Shown: one piece after another, positions 1 to 8,693 of the stretch
How the letters are laid out: each line of letters opens with the position of its first letter
How positions within the stretch are numbered: position 1 is the stretch's first letter
Assembly (NCBI GenBank): GCA_947499715.1
Contig: CANMPL010000017.1
Span: 1 to 37,990, forward strand
Length of the DNA stretch: 37,990 bases
DNA from: an uncultured Paracoccaceae bacterium
GTDB lineage: Bacteria; Pseudomonadota; Alphaproteobacteria; Rhodobacterales; Rhodobacteraceae
Direction of reading: 5' to 3'
The notes under the pieces: model-generated
Database searches by the model: none
What the model was told of the DNA's origin: nothing
Seen by the model: the letters and a program-made list of their open reading frames with translations, nothing else
Translations under genes and position numbers: made by a program

Positions 1-43
1 TGATAGCATTTATTGCACCAAAGGAGACTATCTATGGGATTGA
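1..43. repeat. 43-bp terminal direct repeat, copy 1 (circle overlap)
   Basis: These 43 bases are identical to 37948-37990. A perfect end-to-end repeat of this size is what is left when a circular molecule is opened with a short overlap, giving a unique length of 37947 bp. The repeat holds an AAGGAGA ribosome-binding site (21-27) and the first codons of an IS3-type orfA. Confidence 0.85.
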
Positions 44-178
44 AACGGACGGACGAATTCCGCCAAGATGCAGTGCGATCGCGCTCACCAGTGGGCTAAC
101 GCGCAAGCAGGTGGCGGATGATCTTGGCTTCGGGATGTCGACGCTGAACAAATGGATTACGGCGCACAGAGACACAGA
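34..178 (+). pseudogene. IS3-family OrfA transposase fragment, frameshifted and truncated
   Basis: The ATG at 34 has a good ribosome-binding site (AAGGAGA). The reading begins MGLKRTDEFRQDAVR, then a one-base deletion near 78-79 shifts the frame to IALTSGLTRKQVADDLG and MSTLNKWITAHRDTD. Joined, these give the N-terminal helix-turn-helix part of an IS3-family OrfA. The match stops at about 178, where IS6-type sequence in the opposite orientation begins. OrfB and the right end are missing. Because of the frameshift, the second part (from about 80) is in frame with scpB arriving across the circle junction, and that frame stays open to a TAG at 312-314. Family assignment is from recognisable sequence; the break points are approximate. 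Confidence 0.75.
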
Positions 179-480
179 TGTAGGTCTCGTCCACGTGCCA
201 ATCGACGCTGCCCCGCCGGAGATGCTTTTCCGTGCGCTTGGTCAGTTCCGGGCCGAACTATTGCACCCATCAGTACACAGTCGAGCGGTCAACCGCGACA
301 TCGCGTTCGGCTAGCAGATCGACGACATCCTGATAGGACAATGGACACCTCAGATACCAACGCACCGCGCACAGAATGACATCCTTTGGAAAGCGGTGAT
401 ATTTAACCGGGAATTTGCGCGGCATGGCAAACCTCAAAAGCATAAAAATTGCCGCTAAAGCAGGTTAATGCAACAGTCCC
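178..480 (-). pseudogene. IS6-family transposase remnant with one terminal inverted repeat
   Basis: Reading leftwards from the ATG at 425-423 the protein begins MPRKFPVKYHRFPKDVILC, then YLRCPLSYQDVVDLLAERD and VAVDRSTVY. This is the N-terminal part of an IS6-family transposase. Two in-frame stops follow within a few codons (TGA where Arg and TAG where Lys are usual in YRWVQKFGPEL), then the sequence resumes FGPELTKRTEKHL and HVDETY. Everything after the first catalytic Asp region is missing. At 463-480 the outer end reads, on the minus strand, GGGACTGTTGCATTAACC, which looks like an IS6 terminal inverted repeat. The element cannot be active. Confidence 0.75.
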
Positions 481-514
481 ATCCACACCATCAAAGCCCG
501 GTGGGGCATCCACA

Positions 515-1918
515 TCACGCAAGCGCCTGTGAGATCCATGCGCCTGATCTGAACAACTCGGCTTCACCTCTTGGCCGGGAGATAAGCTGGATGGAAAATG
601 GCATATGATTTTCATCGTAACCGGCAGGCAGGGCCAGTACCGCGCTGCCGAGTAGAGACCAAATGTAGGTGATCGCGATCCAGTCAATATAGTGGGTGCA
701 ATCAACGTCATCAATAACTTTTGGCCAAAGGATACTATGATGAAATGGCGCAACTTGAGTGGTTGGGCAAAGAAAATGATCGTAGCTTTGAAAGAACGCT
801 TGGGTGCGATGATAGGCGTTTATGCGTTCACGCTGTGCCAATGCAATACTCTCGCCTGACGCGTCACGTCCACAGATTATGTCTTGCCGCACATCGGGGG
901 TGAATTCGGATTGACGATCGGGCCAGTGCGCGGACCAATTCGTTGCATAGGATTGGCCACGCAATGTTGCGATATGTGGTGCAAGCGGGGCGAGGTCCGG
1001 TGTGGCCTCCTCCAGCGCCAGGCCGGCACTTGATAACTTCTCAACGATGTTCTGAAATGCACGCCGGACCGAAGCATCGACCGGCAAAAACCCTAAATCG
1101 GTGGAAAAGCCAATGCGGGTTGGGCGGGTCGGTGATTTGACGGCGGTTGTATATTTTACGCTGCTGCCAGCACACAACATATCGGCATGTTGGTCAGTCA
1201 TCATGGCATCAAATACTAACGCGAGGTCGTCTATGTCACGCGCCATCGGACCTTCGACGAAGATCGTATCGAAGGGGTCGCCCTGAGATCTGCGAGGGAC
1301 GATACCGGGCGTCGGACGCAGCCCAGCCACGCCGCAGAATGCGGCAGGTGTTCGCAGGCTTCCAGCGACATCGTTGCCGTGACCCAACATGATTTCGCCC
1401 GACGCGAGCGCCGCTGCTGTGCCACCCGAAGACCCGCCAGCGGTCAAACGTGTATCATGTGGATTGAGCGTTGGGCCAAATAGGGCATTGGTCGTATTGG
1501 CGCCGCCAAGTTCGGACAGATTTGTTTTCCCTATCGCGATGGCGCCGTTCTGTTCCAAGGCCGAGATAACGGGATCTGAAGCACTTGCTGGGCCACGAGC
1601 GACCAGGGCGCTACCGCCGCTGGTCGGCAATCCCTGAGCGTCGGCGTTGTCTTTTACGCCGAGTGGTAATCCACAAAGCATAGGCCAACGGCCTGTTCTG
1701 GCCGCATTGTCCTGAATGTAGCTTGCGCGCTCACGCGCTTGCTCGAACCCTGTGCAGGTGAAGGCATTCAGGAAAGGCTCAACAGCTTCAATGCGGGAAA
1801 TTGAGGCATCAATGACATCCAGGGGCGATTTATGCCCGTTGCGTATGTCAAGAATGGTCTGGTGGGCGGAGGTTTCCGAGCGGATCAGCCCATCGTCGAG
1901 ATCATTGATGATTGTCAT
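515..1918 (-). CDS. amidase-signature enzyme, possibly malonamidase-like
   Basis: This 467-residue protein belongs to the amidase-signature family, hydrolases that split C-N amide bonds in the cytoplasm. The triad is visible: Lys in GLPLGVKDNADAQG, a Ser in the TAGGSSGGTAAALASG loop, and the nucleophile Ser in GNDVAGSLRTPAAFCG. I start it at MTIINDLDDG (1918), one base past the stop of the LacI-type regulator, so the two are co-transcribed; an open frame runs further upstream but lies inside the regulator gene. Family members include malonamidase E2 of Bradyrhizobium and ureidomalonase of Rhodococcus, both of which release malonate. Because matA and matB lie in the divergent operon, a malonate-releasing amidase is an attractive guess, but substrate cannot be read from the sequence. 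GatA is unlikely because no gatB/gatC accompany it. Confidence 0.85.
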   Translation of the reverse strand: MTIINDLDDGLIRSETSAHQTILDIRNGHKSPLDVIDASISRIEAVEPFLNAFTCTGFEQARERASYIQDNAARTGRWPMLCGLPLGVKDNADAQGLPTSGGSALVARGPASASDPVISALEQNGAIAIGKTNLSELGGANTTNALFGPTLNPHDTRLTAGGSSGGTAAALASGEIMLGHGNDVAGSLRTPAAFCGVAGLRPTPGIVPRRSQGDPFDTIFVEGPMARDIDDLALVFDAMMTDQHADMLCAGSSVKYTTAVKSPTRPTRIGFSTDLGFLPVDASVRRAFQNIVEKLSSAGLALEEATPDLAPLAPHIATLRGQSYATNWSAHWPDRQSEFTPDVRQDIICGRDASGESIALAQRERINAYHRTQAFFQSYDHFLCPTTQVAPFHHSILWPKVIDDVDCTHYIDWIAITYIWSLLGSAVLALPAGYDENHMPFSIQLISRPRGEAELFRSGAWISQALA

Positions 1919-1919
1919 C

Positions 1920-2957
1920 TTAGCGGTTTCCGACAGGGCCGGTTGATCTGCGCACCTTGAGATCGGGTTGCAGAATTGTTGCACCGCTTGTGCGGGGTTC
2001 GCCAACCTTGGACCCGGCAATGTCACCCAGAATACTTGCCAAGGCGGCATCGGCAAGTGCACCGCAGGGCTGAACAACTGTTGTGATGCCCCCGGCAAGC
2101 ATCCCCGCCCACGGCAATTCATCAATTACTGCGATCGATACGTCGTCAGGCATGCTCAGTTCGAGTTCGCTCAACCCTTTGAGCAGGCCAAGCGTTAGGT
2201 GATTGTTCCCTGAAAAGATCGCGGTGGGCGGGTTCTTACGGCCCATGACATCAAAAGTCGCCGCCGCCGCATCGTCAATAGTATGCAGTTTTTGCACCAG
2301 CAGAGTTTCGTCGAAAGACAACCCATTTGCGGCCATCGTTGTGCGTAATCCCTCGACACGGTGACGGGCAATTTGATATTCTGTTGAGCCGGTGAGGGCC
2401 GCAATTCGACGATGTCCAAGGTCGATGAAGTGCTGCGCTGCCAACCGACCCGCCATCCGATTGTCAATTGCGACAGAAGGCGCGTCAAAGCCTTCAAGGA
2501 TACGGTCCAGTTGCACAATCGGACAAGGCAAAGCCGAAAACGCAACGACGCGCCCGGGCCAAGGGTCGAAAGTAGGGATGACAAACACACCGTCGACACG
2601 TTGTGCGGCCAAGGCCTGAAGGTTGCGCTTTTCACGCAGTGGTTCTTCGTTGCTGTTGTACAAAAGGACAGAATAACCCTTGGCGCTTGCACGCTGCTCA
2701 ATGGCTTCTACCAGTTGCAGAAAGAACGGATTGGATAAGTCTGCAACCAGCAGCCCCAGCATCTTTGTGTCTCCACTGCGCAGGCTACGGGCGCTTGGAT
2801 GGGGCGCATACCCAAGGCTTTGGGCGGCGTCTTCAACCCGTTTGCGCACAACTGCGCTGATGCTGCCCGTGCCGTTCAGCACTTTGGATACCGTGCCTAC
2901 CGAAACGTCGGCAAGCTTGGCCACCTCCTTGATTGTCGGCGCGCCGCCACTTGCCAT
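1920..2957 (-). CDS. LacI-family transcriptional regulator
   Basis: A 345-residue LacI/GalR-type repressor. The N-terminal helix-turn-helix is clear (TIKEVAKLADVSVGTVSKVLNG, about residues 8-29), followed by the hinge region (SARSLRSGDTKMLGLLVADL) and a periplasmic-binding-protein-like ligand domain to the end. I chose the ATG at 2957; the open frame extends to 3032, but those extra 25 residues do not resemble the family. It is transcribed away from the Dpp-type operon at 3178 and is followed after one base by the amidase. Two AAGAAATC/AGGAAATC palindromes (2979-2994 and 3099-3114) in the shared promoter region are its likely operators. It probably represses both arms until a sugar or related effector is present. 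Confidence 0.92.
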   Translation of the reverse strand: MASGGAPTIKEVAKLADVSVGTVSKVLNGTGSISAVVRKRVEDAAQSLGYAPHPSARSLRSGDTKMLGLLVADLSNPFFLQLVEAIEQRASAKGYSVLLYNSNEEPLREKRNLQALAAQRVDGVFVIPTFDPWPGRVVAFSALPCPIVQLDRILEGFDAPSVAIDNRMAGRLAAQHFIDLGHRRIAALTGSTEYQIARHRVEGLRTTMAANGLSFDETLLVQKLHTIDDAAAATFDVMGRKNPPTAIFSGNNHLTLGLLKGLSELELSMPDDVSIAVIDELPWAGMLAGGITTVVQPCGALADAALASILGDIAGSKVGEPRTSGATILQPDLKVRRSTGPVGNR

Positions 2958-2978
2958 CTGCCGCCATCCCACATGATA

Positions 2979-2994
2979 AAGAAATCTATTTCTT
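2979..2994. promoter_or_regulatory. LacI-type operator-like palindrome 1
   Basis: AAGAAATCTATTTCTT is a palindrome with six-base arms and a four-base centre. It begins 22 bases upstream of the lacI-type start codon and matches the form of the second palindrome at 3099-3114. This is the expected place for autoregulation. Role inferred. Confidence 0.55.
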
Positions 2995-3064
2995 AACACG
3001 GTTATCGTGAAATGCAGATTCAGGCAAGACATAAGTATCTGGTAAAAATAAATTAAAAAATGGT

Positions 3065-3093
3065 TTGCAAGACAATGTCATTCTCAATAGTAA
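3065..3093 (+). promoter_or_regulatory. possible promoter of the Dpp-type operon
   Basis: TTGCAA (3065-3070) and TAGTAA (3088-3093) are separated by 17 bases, with an AT-rich stretch around the -10. The operator-like palindrome at 3099-3114 would sit on the start of transcription, a classic repressor position. The match to consensus is moderate. Confidence 0.35.
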
Positions 3094-3098
3094 TATTA

Positions 3099-3114
3099 AG
3101 GAAATCGTTTTCCT
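3099..3114. promoter_or_regulatory. LacI-type operator-like palindrome 2
   Basis: AGGAAATCGTTTTCCT has perfect six-base arms (AGGAAA/TTTCCT). It lies 64 bases upstream of the first permease start and 120 bases, centre to centre, from the related palindrome at 2979-2994. The shape resembles known LacI/GalR operators. Two sites could permit looping, but this is inferred. Confidence 0.6.
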
Positions 3115-3177
3115 AGCAGATTCGTTACCGGATCGGACTTGTGACGACGAAACACGAGGTCACCCTGGGGGGTTAAA

Positions 3178-4119
3178 GTGATAGGATACGTGTTCAGTCG
3201 CCTGCTCAGCGCAATTCCGGTTCTCGCGGGTGTGGCGATTTTTGTCTTTTTGTTGCTCGAGCTGACGCCGGGCGACCCTGCTTTGATTATTGCGGGTGAT
3301 TTGGCCTCACCAGAACAAGTTGAGGCCGTGCGTCAGGCGCTGAATCTTGACCGCCCCGCTTACCAACGTCTTGTCGGTTGGGTTGGTGACATGCTTGTCG
3401 GAGACTTTGGGAATTCACTATTTTCCGGCTTGCCGGTGTCTCAATTGATCGCTCAAAGAATCGAGCCGACGCTTTTGTTGTCCCTGATGGCCATTTCGAT
3501 TGCGGTTTTGGTTGGTGTTCCGCTGGGATTGGCGTCTGCGTGGTGGCCCCGGGGATATCTTGCGCGGTTCACTATGGCAGGCGCGGTTATCGGGTTTTCG
3601 GTGCCGGTCTTTGTGGTCGCTTTCGGGCTTGTTTACGTATTTGCCATAAGGCTGGGGTGGTTTCCGGTGCAAGGCTATCCCGGCTTGTCGGGTGGAATTT
3701 CAGGCGCCTTGGTTGCGTTGACATTGCCAGCGCTCTCACTGTCCACACTTTACATCGCGCTGATTGCACGGGTTACCCATGCATCAACGCTCGAAGTTTT
3801 GGGCGAAGACTATGTGCGCACTGCCCATGCGAAGGGGTTGGCTGTTTGGAAGATCGCCTTGCGGCATGTGTTGCGCAATGCAGGTGTTCCGATCATCACA
3901 ATTATCGGAATTGGGTTCGCGGCGCTTCTCGGGGGAGTGGTCGTGACGGAAACTGTTTTCAACATTCCTGGTTTGGGGCGACTGGCTGCGGACTCGATCC
4001 TGCGCCGGGACTATCCCGTCGTACAAACATTGATCCTTCTATTTTCCATTGTTTATGTGCTGGTCAATCTCGCGGTTGATCTGGCCTACGCAGCGCTCGA
4101 CCCGCGCATCAAGTATTGA
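3178..4119 (+). CDS. Dpp/Opp-type ABC transporter permease (DppB-like)
   Basis: A 313-residue inner-membrane permease, with six likely membrane segments beginning at VFSRLLSAIPVLAGVAIFVF. The N-terminal ELTPGDPA motif and the EDYVRTAHAKGL loop, which docks the ATPase, are typical of the DppB/OppB family. The start is a GTG at 3178 preceded by CTGGGGGG; no ATG gives a better start. It pairs with the DppC-like permease 12 bases downstream. The family imports di- and oligopeptides, but members also carry nickel, oligosaccharides, opines and other solutes, so 'peptide' should not be taken literally here. It is first in an operon that continues to 14655. Confidence 0.93.
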   Translation: MIGYVFSRLLSAIPVLAGVAIFVFLLLELTPGDPALIIAGDLASPEQVEAVRQALNLDRPAYQRLVGWVGDMLVGDFGNSLFSGLPVSQLIAQRIEPTLLLSLMAISIAVLVGVPLGLASAWWPRGYLARFTMAGAVIGFSVPVFVVAFGLVYVFAIRLGWFPVQGYPGLSGGISGALVALTLPALSLSTLYIALIARVTHASTLEVLGEDYVRTAHAKGLAVWKIALRHVLRNAGVPIITIIGIGFAALLGGVVVTETVFNIPGLGRLAADSILRRDYPVVQTLILLFSIVYVLVNLAVDLAYAALDPRIKY

Positions 4120-4131
4120 GGTGCGCGCAAA

Positions 4132-5031
4132 ATGACCAATATCACATCATCCCCTGAATTCACGCCGCGCCAAAAGCGGGGCATCGCGCGTATCGATGCG
4201 TTCAAGCAGCGGCCGGTGCTTGCCGTCAGTCTGGCAATTATCTTCATTGCCGTTTTGCTTGCATTGTTTGCGCCAGTTTTGACGACAGATCCTGCGCATA
4301 TCAATCCGATAAAGCGGCTCAAGCCGCCCTCAAGTGAAGATTGGTTCGGGACGGATCAAATTGGGCGTTCGGTTTTTGCACGGGTGATCTGGGGCGCACG
4401 CGTTTCGCTATTGGTTGGCTTGATGGTTGCGCTTGTCACCACAATTGTCGGTGTCGCAATCGGCATTTGCGCAGGGTATTTCTCACGGCTGGACAGTGTG
4501 ATCATGCGTATCATGGATGCGGTGATGGCCATTCCAGCAGTGTTGTTGGCTATCGCCCTTGTCGCAATGATTGGCGCGTCGCCGCTGGTTCTGGTTATTG
4601 CAATCAGCTTGCCGGAAATCCCCCGTATGGCAAGAATGGTGCGGGCGAATGTACTGGTCATGCGCGCGCAGACCTTTGTCGAGGCGGCGGTGACCTGTGG
4701 CGCCAGCGTACCTTGGATACTGCGCCATCATATTCTGCCGGCAGCGGCCGGACCAATCCTTGTGCAGGCGACCTATGTGTTGGCCTCTGCGATGATCCTG
4801 GAAGCGATCCTGTCATTTCTGGGGGCTGGCACGCCGCCTGATGTGCCGAGCTGGGGCAACATGATGTCTGAGGGAAGGCAGTTCCTGCAACTCGCGCCAT
4901 GGATCTTGATGTTTCCGGCCATCTGTCTGGGGCTGGTTATTCTTGCCGTTAATACGTTGGGAGACGCCTTGCGCGATCTTTTGGACCCAAACTTATCACC
5001 CGCCGCGGGTAAAGTGGGGGATCTGCAATGA
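4132..5031 (+). CDS. Dpp/Opp-type ABC transporter permease (DppC-like)
   Basis: A 299-residue permease, the partner of the DppB-like protein. It has the usual long N-terminal tail before the first membrane segment (VLAVSLAIIFIAVLLALFAP), the DWFGTDQIGRSVFARVIWGAR segment split across the first periplasmic region, and the ATPase-docking sequence around VMRAQTFVEAAVTCGAS. The C-terminus has PSWGNMMSEGRQFL, also characteristic of DppC. It overlaps the next gene by four bases (ATGA), so translation is coupled. Confidence 0.93.
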   Translation: MTNITSSPEFTPRQKRGIARIDAFKQRPVLAVSLAIIFIAVLLALFAPVLTTDPAHINPIKRLKPPSSEDWFGTDQIGRSVFARVIWGARVSLLVGLMVALVTTIVGVAIGICAGYFSRLDSVIMRIMDAVMAIPAVLLAIALVAMIGASPLVLVIAISLPEIPRMARMVRANVLVMRAQTFVEAAVTCGASVPWILRHHILPAAAGPILVQATYVLASAMILEAILSFLGAGTPPDVPSWGNMMSEGRQFLQLAPWILMFPAICLGLVILAVNTLGDALRDLLDPNLSPAAGKVGDLQ

Positions 5032-6014
5032 CATCCGCAATGCTCAAAGTAGAAGATCTTACAATCTCATTATCCCTTGGAGCGGTTCAAATTCCGCTTG
5101 TCGAAAACCTCTCGTTCGAGATCTCAGCGGGTGAAACCCTGTGCATTGTGGGGGAATCGGGTTGTGGCAAAAGCGTTACGGCGTTGTCGATTATGGGGCT
5201 GCTAAGTCCTGCGATGAAAGTCACTTCAGGGCGCATTCTGTTCGAAGGCCAGGATCTTATCCAAATGTCCCCCAGCGCCCTGCGTGGACTGCGCGGCGAC
5301 CGGATTGCGATGATCTTTCAGGAACCGATGACCTCGTTGAACCCGGTCATGAAGATCGGGAGACAGATTTCGGAAGTAATTGTTGAGCATCGCGGCTGTT
5401 CGAAGGCTGCTGCCCAACGTGATGCGATAAGGCTGCTGGATCTGGTTCAGATACCCGATGCGCGGCGGCGCGCAGCAGGCTATCCGCATGAATTGTCAGG
5501 TGGCATGCGCCAGCGTGCGATGATTGCGATGGCGCTTGCATTGGACCCCGCCGTTTTGATCGCAGATGAACCAACGACTGCGCTGGATGTGACAATTCAA
5601 GCGCAAATCCTAAAGCTCATGACAGAGTTGCGCGACGAAATGGGCACGGCGCTTTTGATGATTACCCATGATTTGGGCGTCGTCGCAGAAACTGCCGACA
5701 AGGTGCTGGTGCTATATGCCGGTCAACAGATCGAGGCCGCACCTGTGTTGGATATTTTTGATCGGGCGACACACCCTTACACCAAAGGTTTGCTGGGTTC
5801 GGTACAGCAGCTTTTGGCGCTGGAAAGACCACCAAGGTTGACTGAAATACCGGGCTCCGTCCCTTTGCCATCGGCAGGCCGTGTCGGGTGCCCGTTTCGA
5901 AGCCGTTGCACCGTCTCTATTGAAAAATGTGCGGAACCTCAGCCCCTTCATCAAGTTGGCCATTCGCACCATGCAGCGTGCTGGCGCGCGCAAGAAGGGC
6001 GGGCCGATACATGA
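5028..6014 (+). CDS. Dpp/Opp-type ABC transporter ATPase (DppD-like)
   Basis: A 328-residue ATP-binding subunit. Walker A is [10 protein letters not shown] (about residues 43-52), the signature is [15 protein letters not shown], Walker B is [14 protein letters not shown], and the H-loop is [12 protein letters not shown]. The C-terminus holds the oligopeptide-transporter extension with spaced cysteines ([18 protein letters not shown]). In some family members such Cys coordinate an iron-sulfur cluster. It works as a heterodimer with the DppF-like protein, whose ATG at 6011 overlaps this stop by four bases. Confidence 0.93.
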   Translation: MTSAMLKVEDLTISLSLGAVQIPLVENLSFEISAGETLCIVGESGCGKSVTALSIMGLLSPAMKVTSGRILFEGQDLIQMSPSALRGLRGDRIAMIFQEPMTSLNPVMKIGRQISEVIVEHRGCSKAAAQRDAIRLLDLVQIPDARRRAAGYPHELSGGMRQRAMIAMALALDPAVLIADEPTTALDVTIQAQILKLMTELRDEMGTALLMITHDLGVVAETADKVLVLYAGQQIEAAPVLDIFDRATHPYTKGLLGSVQQLLALERPPRLTEIPGSVPLPSAGRVGCPFRSRCTVSIEKCAEPQPLHQVGHSHHAACWRAQEGRADT

Positions 6015-6985
6015 CATCTGTTCTTCAACTCAACAATTTGCGCAAGGTCTATGCCTCTACTTCGGGTCCGTTTGGGTTGGGGAAGAAACAAGAGGTTGTT
6101 GCCGTAGATGACGTAACCCTGAACCTCCTGCCGGGCCGGACATTCTGTCTGGTGGGCGAATCCGGTTGTGGCAAAACGACAATTGGCCGGCTTGCAATGC
6201 AACTGACGGGCCCAACGGCGGGCGAGGTCATTCTTGATGGTGCCAAGGTCGACAGCCGTGACAAGGTTGCGCTGCGTGCCGGGCGGCAAAAGATCCAAAT
6301 GGTGTTTCAAGATCCCTTTGCCTGCCTCAATCCGCGTATGACGGGCAGCCAGATCGTCGGCGAACCACTGGACTGCCTGGGCTTGGCGACAGGTGCCGCG
6401 CGGACAAAGCGGATCAGCACGCTGTTTGATCAGGTGGGCCTGCCGCGCACCTTTATGGATCGGCGGCCCCGCGAAATGTCCGGGGGCCAGCGCCAGCGCC
6501 TTGGGATCGCCCGTGCTCTCGCACCAGCACCCAAGGTCATCGTCGCGGACGAAGCTGTTGCGGCGCTGGATGTGTCAATTCGTTCGCAGATCCTGAACCT
6601 ATTGAATGAGGTGCAGAGCAAAACACAGGTCGCGTTTTTGTTCATTTCGCACGACTTATCTGTTGTGCGGTATTTGGCGGACGATGTGGCCGTTATGTAT
6701 TTGGGTGCAGTGGTTGAAACCGGCACAGCAGACCAGGTTTTTAACGCACCGGCACACCCCTATACACGCGCCTTGCTCGCCTCGATCCCCGCCACGCACC
6801 CCAGCAAACGCAGCACTGCCAGTGGCCTGACCGGCGAAGTGCCCAGCCCTTTTGCTATTCCAAGCGGCTGTCGTTTTCGCACGCGCTGCCCGCACGCGAC
6901 CGAACTCTGCGGGATTGAACGACCGCAACTGCGCCACACTGGCTCGGGCCAATCCGTTGCCTGTCATTACGCCGAAACAATCTGA
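6011..6985 (+). CDS. Dpp/Opp-type ABC transporter ATPase (DppF-like)
   Basis: A 324-residue ATP-binding subunit. Walker A is [11 protein letters not shown], the Q-loop region is [13 protein letters not shown], the signature is [15 protein letters not shown], and Walker B is [14 protein letters not shown]; the Glu after the Asp is kept, although Pro is replaced by Ala. The C-terminal Cys-bearing extension is present ([15 protein letters not shown]). I chose the ATG at 6011 ([14 protein letters not shown]) because it overlaps the dppD-like stop; a longer open frame from 5927 lies inside the previous gene. It completes the importer with the binding protein encoded next. Confidence 0.93.
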   Translation: MTSVLQLNNLRKVYASTSGPFGLGKKQEVVAVDDVTLNLLPGRTFCLVGESGCGKTTIGRLAMQLTGPTAGEVILDGAKVDSRDKVALRAGRQKIQMVFQDPFACLNPRMTGSQIVGEPLDCLGLATGAARTKRISTLFDQVGLPRTFMDRRPREMSGGQRQRLGIARALAPAPKVIVADEAVAALDVSIRSQILNLLNEVQSKTQVAFLFISHDLSVVRYLADDVAVMYLGAVVETGTADQVFNAPAHPYTRALLASIPATHPSKRSTASGLTGEVPSPFAIPSGCRFRTRCPHATELCGIERPQLRHTGSGQSVACHYAETI

Positions 6986-7022
6986 CCACAAGACGAACAA
7001 CCACAATCCTAGGGAGGAAGAC

Positions 7023-8591
7023 ATGAGACAAAGATTTTTAATCGGAGCCACAATTGCGCTAAGTTTGGCGGGTGGCACGATGCTATTCGCTGACGGACAC
7101 GAGAGCACACTTCGGATCAGGCCGTTTGGTGATCTCAAGCAGCTCGATCCCGTGATTACCTCTGATTACATGGTCCGGAACCACGGCTACATGGTTTATG
7201 ACACGCTTTTTGCGATGGATGCCGACCTGAATATCCAGCCACAAATGGTCGACACCTATTCTGTGAGCGATGATGCGCTGACCTATACATTCGATCTGCG
7301 TGACGGGCTGACATTCAGCAATGGCGACCCGGTCGATTCGACTGACGTTGTGACGTCGCTCAAGCGGTGGGGCGAACGCGATGGCCTTGGCCAGCAGCTT
7401 ATGGCATTGACCGCCAGCCTCGAAGCAACTGACGAGGACAGCTTTGAGTTGGTGTTGAACCAGCCTTGGGGCCTTGTCCTGGACGCCTTGGGCAAGCCCA
7501 GCTCGAACGTGCCGTTCATCATGCCCGCCGAAATTGCGCTAACACCATCCGATGAAGGCATCACCGATCCCACCGGTTCGGGTCCCTTCATTATGAAACT
7601 TGACGAATGGGTTCCGGGTTCAAAAGTTGTCTATGTTAAGAACCCGAATTACGTGCCGCGCGATGAACCAGCAAGCGGTCTGGCCGGTGGCAAGGTCGCG
7701 AATATGGATCGCGTCGAATGGCACTACATCGCCGATGCACAAACGGCTTTGAACGCTTTGCAAGCGGGCGAAATCGACATCTTTGAAGAGATGCCGCCGG
7801 ACTTTTTGCCACTGGTCGAAAACGACCCGTCGATCAACACAATGCCGATCGACACCTTGGGATTGCAGATGGTTTTCCGCATGAACTTGTCGGTCCCGCC
7901 TTTCAATGATCCGAAAGTACGCGAAGCGATCAAATACATGGTCGATCAGAATGTATTTGCGCAGGCCTATGTCAGTGATCCCGCGCTCTATGAGGCCTGC
8001 CCAAGTTTCTACATGTGCTCGTCGCCCTATTTTACAGATGCTGGTTGGCCGAAGCCTGACATGGACAAAGCCCGCGCGCTCATTTCCGAAAGCGATTATG
8101 ACGGGACACCCGTCGTCATATTGCACGCCACCGAGAGCGGGCCCACAAATACGTTTAGTTTGGTCGCGGCCCAGTTGATGCGCGAGATCGGCTTGACTGT
8201 CGAACCTCAGGCGATGGACTGGGGAACGTTGACATCGCGCCGTGCCTCCAAGTCCGAAGTGGCTGATGGGGGGTGGTCGCTGTTTCTATCTGGCCCATCC
8301 GGTGCAGATGCGATGGAGCCTTCGGGTCACCTCTCTTTGCGGTCCAATTGTGAAAAAGCATGGTTTGGCTGGCCTTGTGACGCGCAAATCGAAGAAATGC
8401 GCGCGGCCTTTGCTGTTGAGACCGACATGGACGCAAAGCGTGAACTCGCAGAGGCGATCCAGCTGCGCGGATTGGATTATGTCCCTTATGTCCCTGCCGC
8501 CACGCTGTTTCTTATTCGTGCGGCCAGTGCTGAACTGAGTGGGATCATTACCGCGCCAGTACCCGTCTATTGGAACATCGAGAGCCAATAA
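7023..8591 (+). CDS. extracellular solute-binding protein, family 5
   Basis: A 522-residue periplasmic binding protein of the DppA/OppA class. It has a signal peptide (MRQRFLIGATIALSLAGG..FADG), the family core (VYDTLFAMDADLNIQPQM, then YTFDLRDGLTFSNGDPV) and the late PFNDPKVREAIKYMVD segment. A strong ribosome-binding site (GGGAGGAAG) precedes the ATG. It delivers the ligand to the membrane complex encoded just upstream. The binding-site residues do not tell me the ligand; some family members bind sugars or sugar conjugates, which fits the kinase and isomerase downstream better than peptides do. The gene is followed by a strong hairpin. Confidence 0.93.
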   Translation: MRQRFLIGATIALSLAGGTMLFADGHESTLRIRPFGDLKQLDPVITSDYMVRNHGYMVYDTLFAMDADLNIQPQMVDTYSVSDDALTYTFDLRDGLTFSNGDPVDSTDVVTSLKRWGERDGLGQQLMALTASLEATDEDSFELVLNQPWGLVLDALGKPSSNVPFIMPAEIALTPSDEGITDPTGSGPFIMKLDEWVPGSKVVYVKNPNYVPRDEPASGLAGGKVANMDRVEWHYIADAQTALNALQAGEIDIFEEMPPDFLPLVENDPSINTMPIDTLGLQMVFRMNLSVPPFNDPKVREAIKYMVDQNVFAQAYVSDPALYEACPSFYMCSSPYFTDAGWPKPDMDKARALISESDYDGTPVVILHATESGPTNTFSLVAAQLMREIGLTVEPQAMDWGTLTSRRASKSEVADGGWSLFLSGPSGADAMEPSGHLSLRSNCEKAWFGWPCDAQIEEMRAAFAVETDMDAKRELAEAIQLRGLDYVPYVPAATLFLIRAASAELSGIITAPVPVYWNIESQ

Positions 8592-8598
8592 CACCATC

Positions 8599-8626
8599 GG
8601 GCCGGGGCGGAGCAATCCGCCCCGGC
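8599..8626 (+). terminator. strong intercistronic hairpin after the binding-protein gene
   Basis: GGCCGGGGCGGA and TCCGCCCCGGCC form a perfect 12-bp stem closed by a GCAA tetraloop. No T-run follows, so it is a poor intrinsic terminator. A stem of this kind just after a binding-protein gene usually protects the upstream mRNA or limits read-through, giving more binding protein than downstream enzymes. Confidence 0.7.
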
Positions 8627-8693
8627 CTGTCAATACGCGTTACCATCGCGATGCTGCCCATATTCCCGAGGTCAAGAAAAGGGTCGTTTAGAT

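Noticed and set aside
1-43. Reading the 43-bp end repeat as a target-site duplication or att site
   Set aside because: It is far longer than IS duplications, contains coding start and ribosome-binding site of an IS3 orfA, and lies exactly at both window ends, so circle overlap is simpler.
515-1918. GatA subunit of the tRNA amidotransferase
   Set aside because: No gatB or gatC nearby, plasmid location, and linkage to a catabolic regulator favour a stand-alone amidase.
2195-2701. 168-codon minus-strand frame inside the LacI-type gene
   Set aside because: Same strand, different frame, no domain; the LacI protein fully explains the region.
8599-8626. Ordinary Rho-independent terminator
   Set aside because: The stem is strong but no T-run follows, and the downstream mat genes lack another clear promoter.
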